Shown piece after piece: positions 47,768 through 48,780 of a stretch of 48,780 nt of DNA. The notes under the pieces were generated by a model that worked only from the letters and a program-made list of their open reading frames with translations, ran no database searches and had not been told where the DNA came from. The translations under genes were made by a program, and so were the position numbers. This DNA comes from a virus. Each line of letters starts with the position of its first letter. The stretch's first letter is position 1. The stretch is from the IMG/VR virus record IMGVR_UViG_3300024520_000114, positions 1 through 48,780 of that record. One strand, given 5' to 3'.

Positions 47768-47941
47768 ATGGCTAAAGACGACGAGATAAGGGCAGAAATA
47801 ACAGAAATAATCAAGACCTGGACTAAGGGATATGATGCTAATATCAACCAAGCCGCGACTCAGATCATGATCGTAATGAAGCGCGAGCAGTCGGCTCTTT
47901 TGAACGAGACAATCGAAATTCTCAGTGACGGAGGTAACTAA
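47768..47941 (+). CDS. Small hypothetical helical protein
   Basis: This encodes 57 residues. GGAGGTGATTCAG precedes ATG 47768; the in-frame ATG at 47753 overlaps that site. The protein is a single helical unit (DEIRAEITEIIKTWTKGYDA, then MIVMKREQSALLNETIE). It overlaps the next gene by one base. Unknown function. Confidence 0.6.
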   Translation: MAKDDEIRAEITEIIKTWTKGYDANINQAATQIMIVMKREQSALLNETIEILSDGGN

Positions 47942-48195
47942 TGACGATAGCAGAAATGCAGAAGCTAAAGCGTGGCGATATAGTGAAGGTTCAAGCAGAT
48001 GAGGATATACAGCTTGAAGAAGCCGTTATCCTGGACGTAGGTGATACGCGCTGTATGGTGATAGGCGACGACCCTGAAATGGGACGCTTCTATATGCCAT
48101 TGCGAGCCAAGAGGATCATATCGAAGGTTGAGGATGATAGCATATTAGCTGCTGTAGTCAAGGCGTTTATAGAAGACGCAACTGGGTTGTGGTAG
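47941..48195 (+). CDS. Small beta-barrel-like protein
   Basis: This encodes 84 residues from ATG 47941 (TAATG). The opening (MQKLKRGDIVKVQADEDIQL) and VILDVGDTRCMVIGDDPEMG suggest an SH3/KOW-like barrel, with a helical end (EDDSILAAVVKAFIEDAT). A nucleic-acid or protein-binding role is possible but not shown. GGAGGT lies upstream. Confidence 0.6.
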   Translation: MTIAEMQKLKRGDIVKVQADEDIQLEEAVILDVGDTRCMVIGDDPEMGRFYMPLRAKRIISKVEDDSILAAVVKAFIEDATGLW

Positions 48196-48205
48196 CGCAT
48201 TATCC

Positions 48206-48236
48206 TTGACAAAACGACGCGAAGGGAGGTGATAAT
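48206..48236 (+). promoter_or_regulatory. Candidate promoter
   Basis: TTGACA (48206-48211) is consensus, but the best -10 (GATAAT 48231-48236) is at a 19-bp spacing, or TGATAA at 18. It lies in the gap before the DUF6948-type gene. Strength is doubtful because of the spacing. Confidence 0.4.
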
Positions 48237-48289
48237 AATATATTACGGGTAGCCTGAAACATTAACATACATTTACAGGAGACAGAACA

Positions 48290-48646
48290 ATGGAAAAGGA
48301 AGTAAAGATCGATGGTGTTGTATATGTACCAAAGAATCAACCAGCGGACGATCTGGATGGCATGGAGTATAAGATAGTCCGCACTTATAGCGCTGGCGTA
48401 TTCGCTGGCTATATTGAGTCTCGTCAAAATAAAAATGTAACTATCAGGAACGCGCGGCGACTTTGGCGATGGGCCGGGGCGGCCAGCCTATCTCAGTTAG
48501 CTGCGGAAGGGACGAAAGATCCAGGCAATTGTAAATTCCCGACAGAAGTAGATAGAATCACAGTTACTGAAGCCATCGAGATCCTGGATGTTACGCGGAC
48601 GGCACAGGAATCAATAGCCGCTGTTCCGGTATGGGAGGAAAAATAA
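48290..48646 (+). CDS. DUF6948-type phage protein
   Basis: This encodes 118 residues from ATG 48290 behind ACAGGAGA. The conserved run YKIVRTYSAGVFAGYIESR, then NARRLWRWAGAASLSQLA and EGTKDPGNCKFP, matches the small phage family DUF6948, with the ending EAIEILDVT and VPVWE. Its function is unknown. It is directly followed by a Gly-X repeat protein whose start overlaps its stop. Confidence 0.8.
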   Translation: MEKEVKIDGVVYVPKNQPADDLDGMEYKIVRTYSAGVFAGYIESRQNKNVTIRNARRLWRWAGAASLSQLAAEGTKDPGNCKFPTEVDRITVTEAIEILDVTRTAQESIAAVPVWEEK

Positions 48647-48780
48647 TGGCAGAGGAAAAGTACGGTTCCGGTTCCGGTTCCGGTTCCGGTTACGGTGACG
48701 GTGACGGTTACGGTTACGGTTCCGGTTACGGTTACGGTGACGGTTACGGTTACGGTGACGGTGACGGTGACGGTTACGGT
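48646..48780 (+). CDS. Gly-X dipeptide repeat protein, 5' part
   Basis: ATG 48646 overlaps the previous stop (TAATG) with GGGAGG upstream. After MAEEK the visible 40 residues alternate Gly with Tyr, Ser or Asp only, and the frame continues past the window edge. There is no signal peptide. Such a chain would be disordered or weakly beta-like and could phase separate or bind surfaces, which is inference. The repeat DNA is described separately. Confidence 0.8.
   Translation, partial: MAEEKYGSGSGSGSGYGDGDGYGYGSGYGYGDGYGYGDGDGDGYG
48661..48780 (+). repeat. Hexanucleotide coding array KMC-GGT, 20 units to the edge
   Basis: Twenty units of 6 nt are visible, each made of TAC, TCC or GAC followed by GGT. 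The Gly codon never varies and the other codon is always (T/G)(A/C)C. Runs of like units suggest expansion by slippage. It mirrors the array at 846-947, which uses GCC plus (G/T)(C/A)T. Confidence 0.95.

Overview
The window reads as most of the genome of a tailed double-stranded DNA bacteriophage (Caudoviricetes). Every gene I can support lies on the + strand. Genes are tightly packed, with many ATGA/TAATG stop-start overlaps and strong GGAGG-type ribosome binding sites. A long tape-measure protein without any sheath gene suggests a long, non-contractile (siphovirus-like) tail. Portal, protease and neck families (PBSX-type portal, XkdF-like protease, MuF/SPP1 gp7-like protein, HK97 gp10-like protein) point to phages of Firmicutes-like or other bacteria with strong Shine-Dalgarno use. 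The host cannot be named from the sequence. No integrase, tRNA gene or CRISPR array was seen, and I did not recognise an endolysin.

Layout. 1-4225: small early or accessory genes, including two XRE-type HTH proteins (one carrying an Ala-X repeat array), a DUF4326 protein and a Gp37/Gp68-family (DUF5131) protein with a radical-SAM-like Cys motif. 4226-4556: a promoter and a structured leader. 4557-14727: ParB-domain/DNA methyltransferase fusion, terminase subunits, portal, MuF-like protein interrupted by an intein with a LAGLIDADG-type endonuclease, XkdF-like protease, a strong hairpin/terminator, probable scaffold and major capsid protein. 14759-27972: a large insertion between capsid and neck/tail genes. 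It holds a beta-helix protein, a cluster of proteins with Sec-type leaders (BACON-like and LamG-like domains), a likely connector, a holin-like protein, a reduced subtilase-like protein, an ECF-like sigma factor and a glycosyltransferase/methyltransferase cassette. 27950-42931: neck and tail genes, a probable -1 frameshifted tail-assembly chaperone, tape measure, baseplate hub, three related fibre proteins, a truncated pectate-lyase-like gene and a 1359-residue tailspike. 42932-48780: XhlA-like membrane protein, a consensus extended -10 promoter, an HTH protein, a RecB/Cas4-type exonuclease and RecT (a recombination pair), small genes, a DUF6948-type protein and the start of a Gly-X repeat protein that runs off the window.

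Most notable: (i) two dipeptide repeat arrays, one near each window end, in which an invariant Ala or Gly codon alternates with a codon of the form (G/T)(A/C)(T/C), giving almost only Ala/Ser/Tyr/Asp; (ii) an intein placed exactly in the conserved Cys motif of the MuF-like protein; (iii) a -1 frameshift that joins two tail chaperone frames; (iv) a roughly 12-kb surface/secretion/glycan cassette with its own sigma factor inside the virion gene block; (v) adjacent genes that fuse methyltransferase and glycosyltransferase domains in opposite orders.
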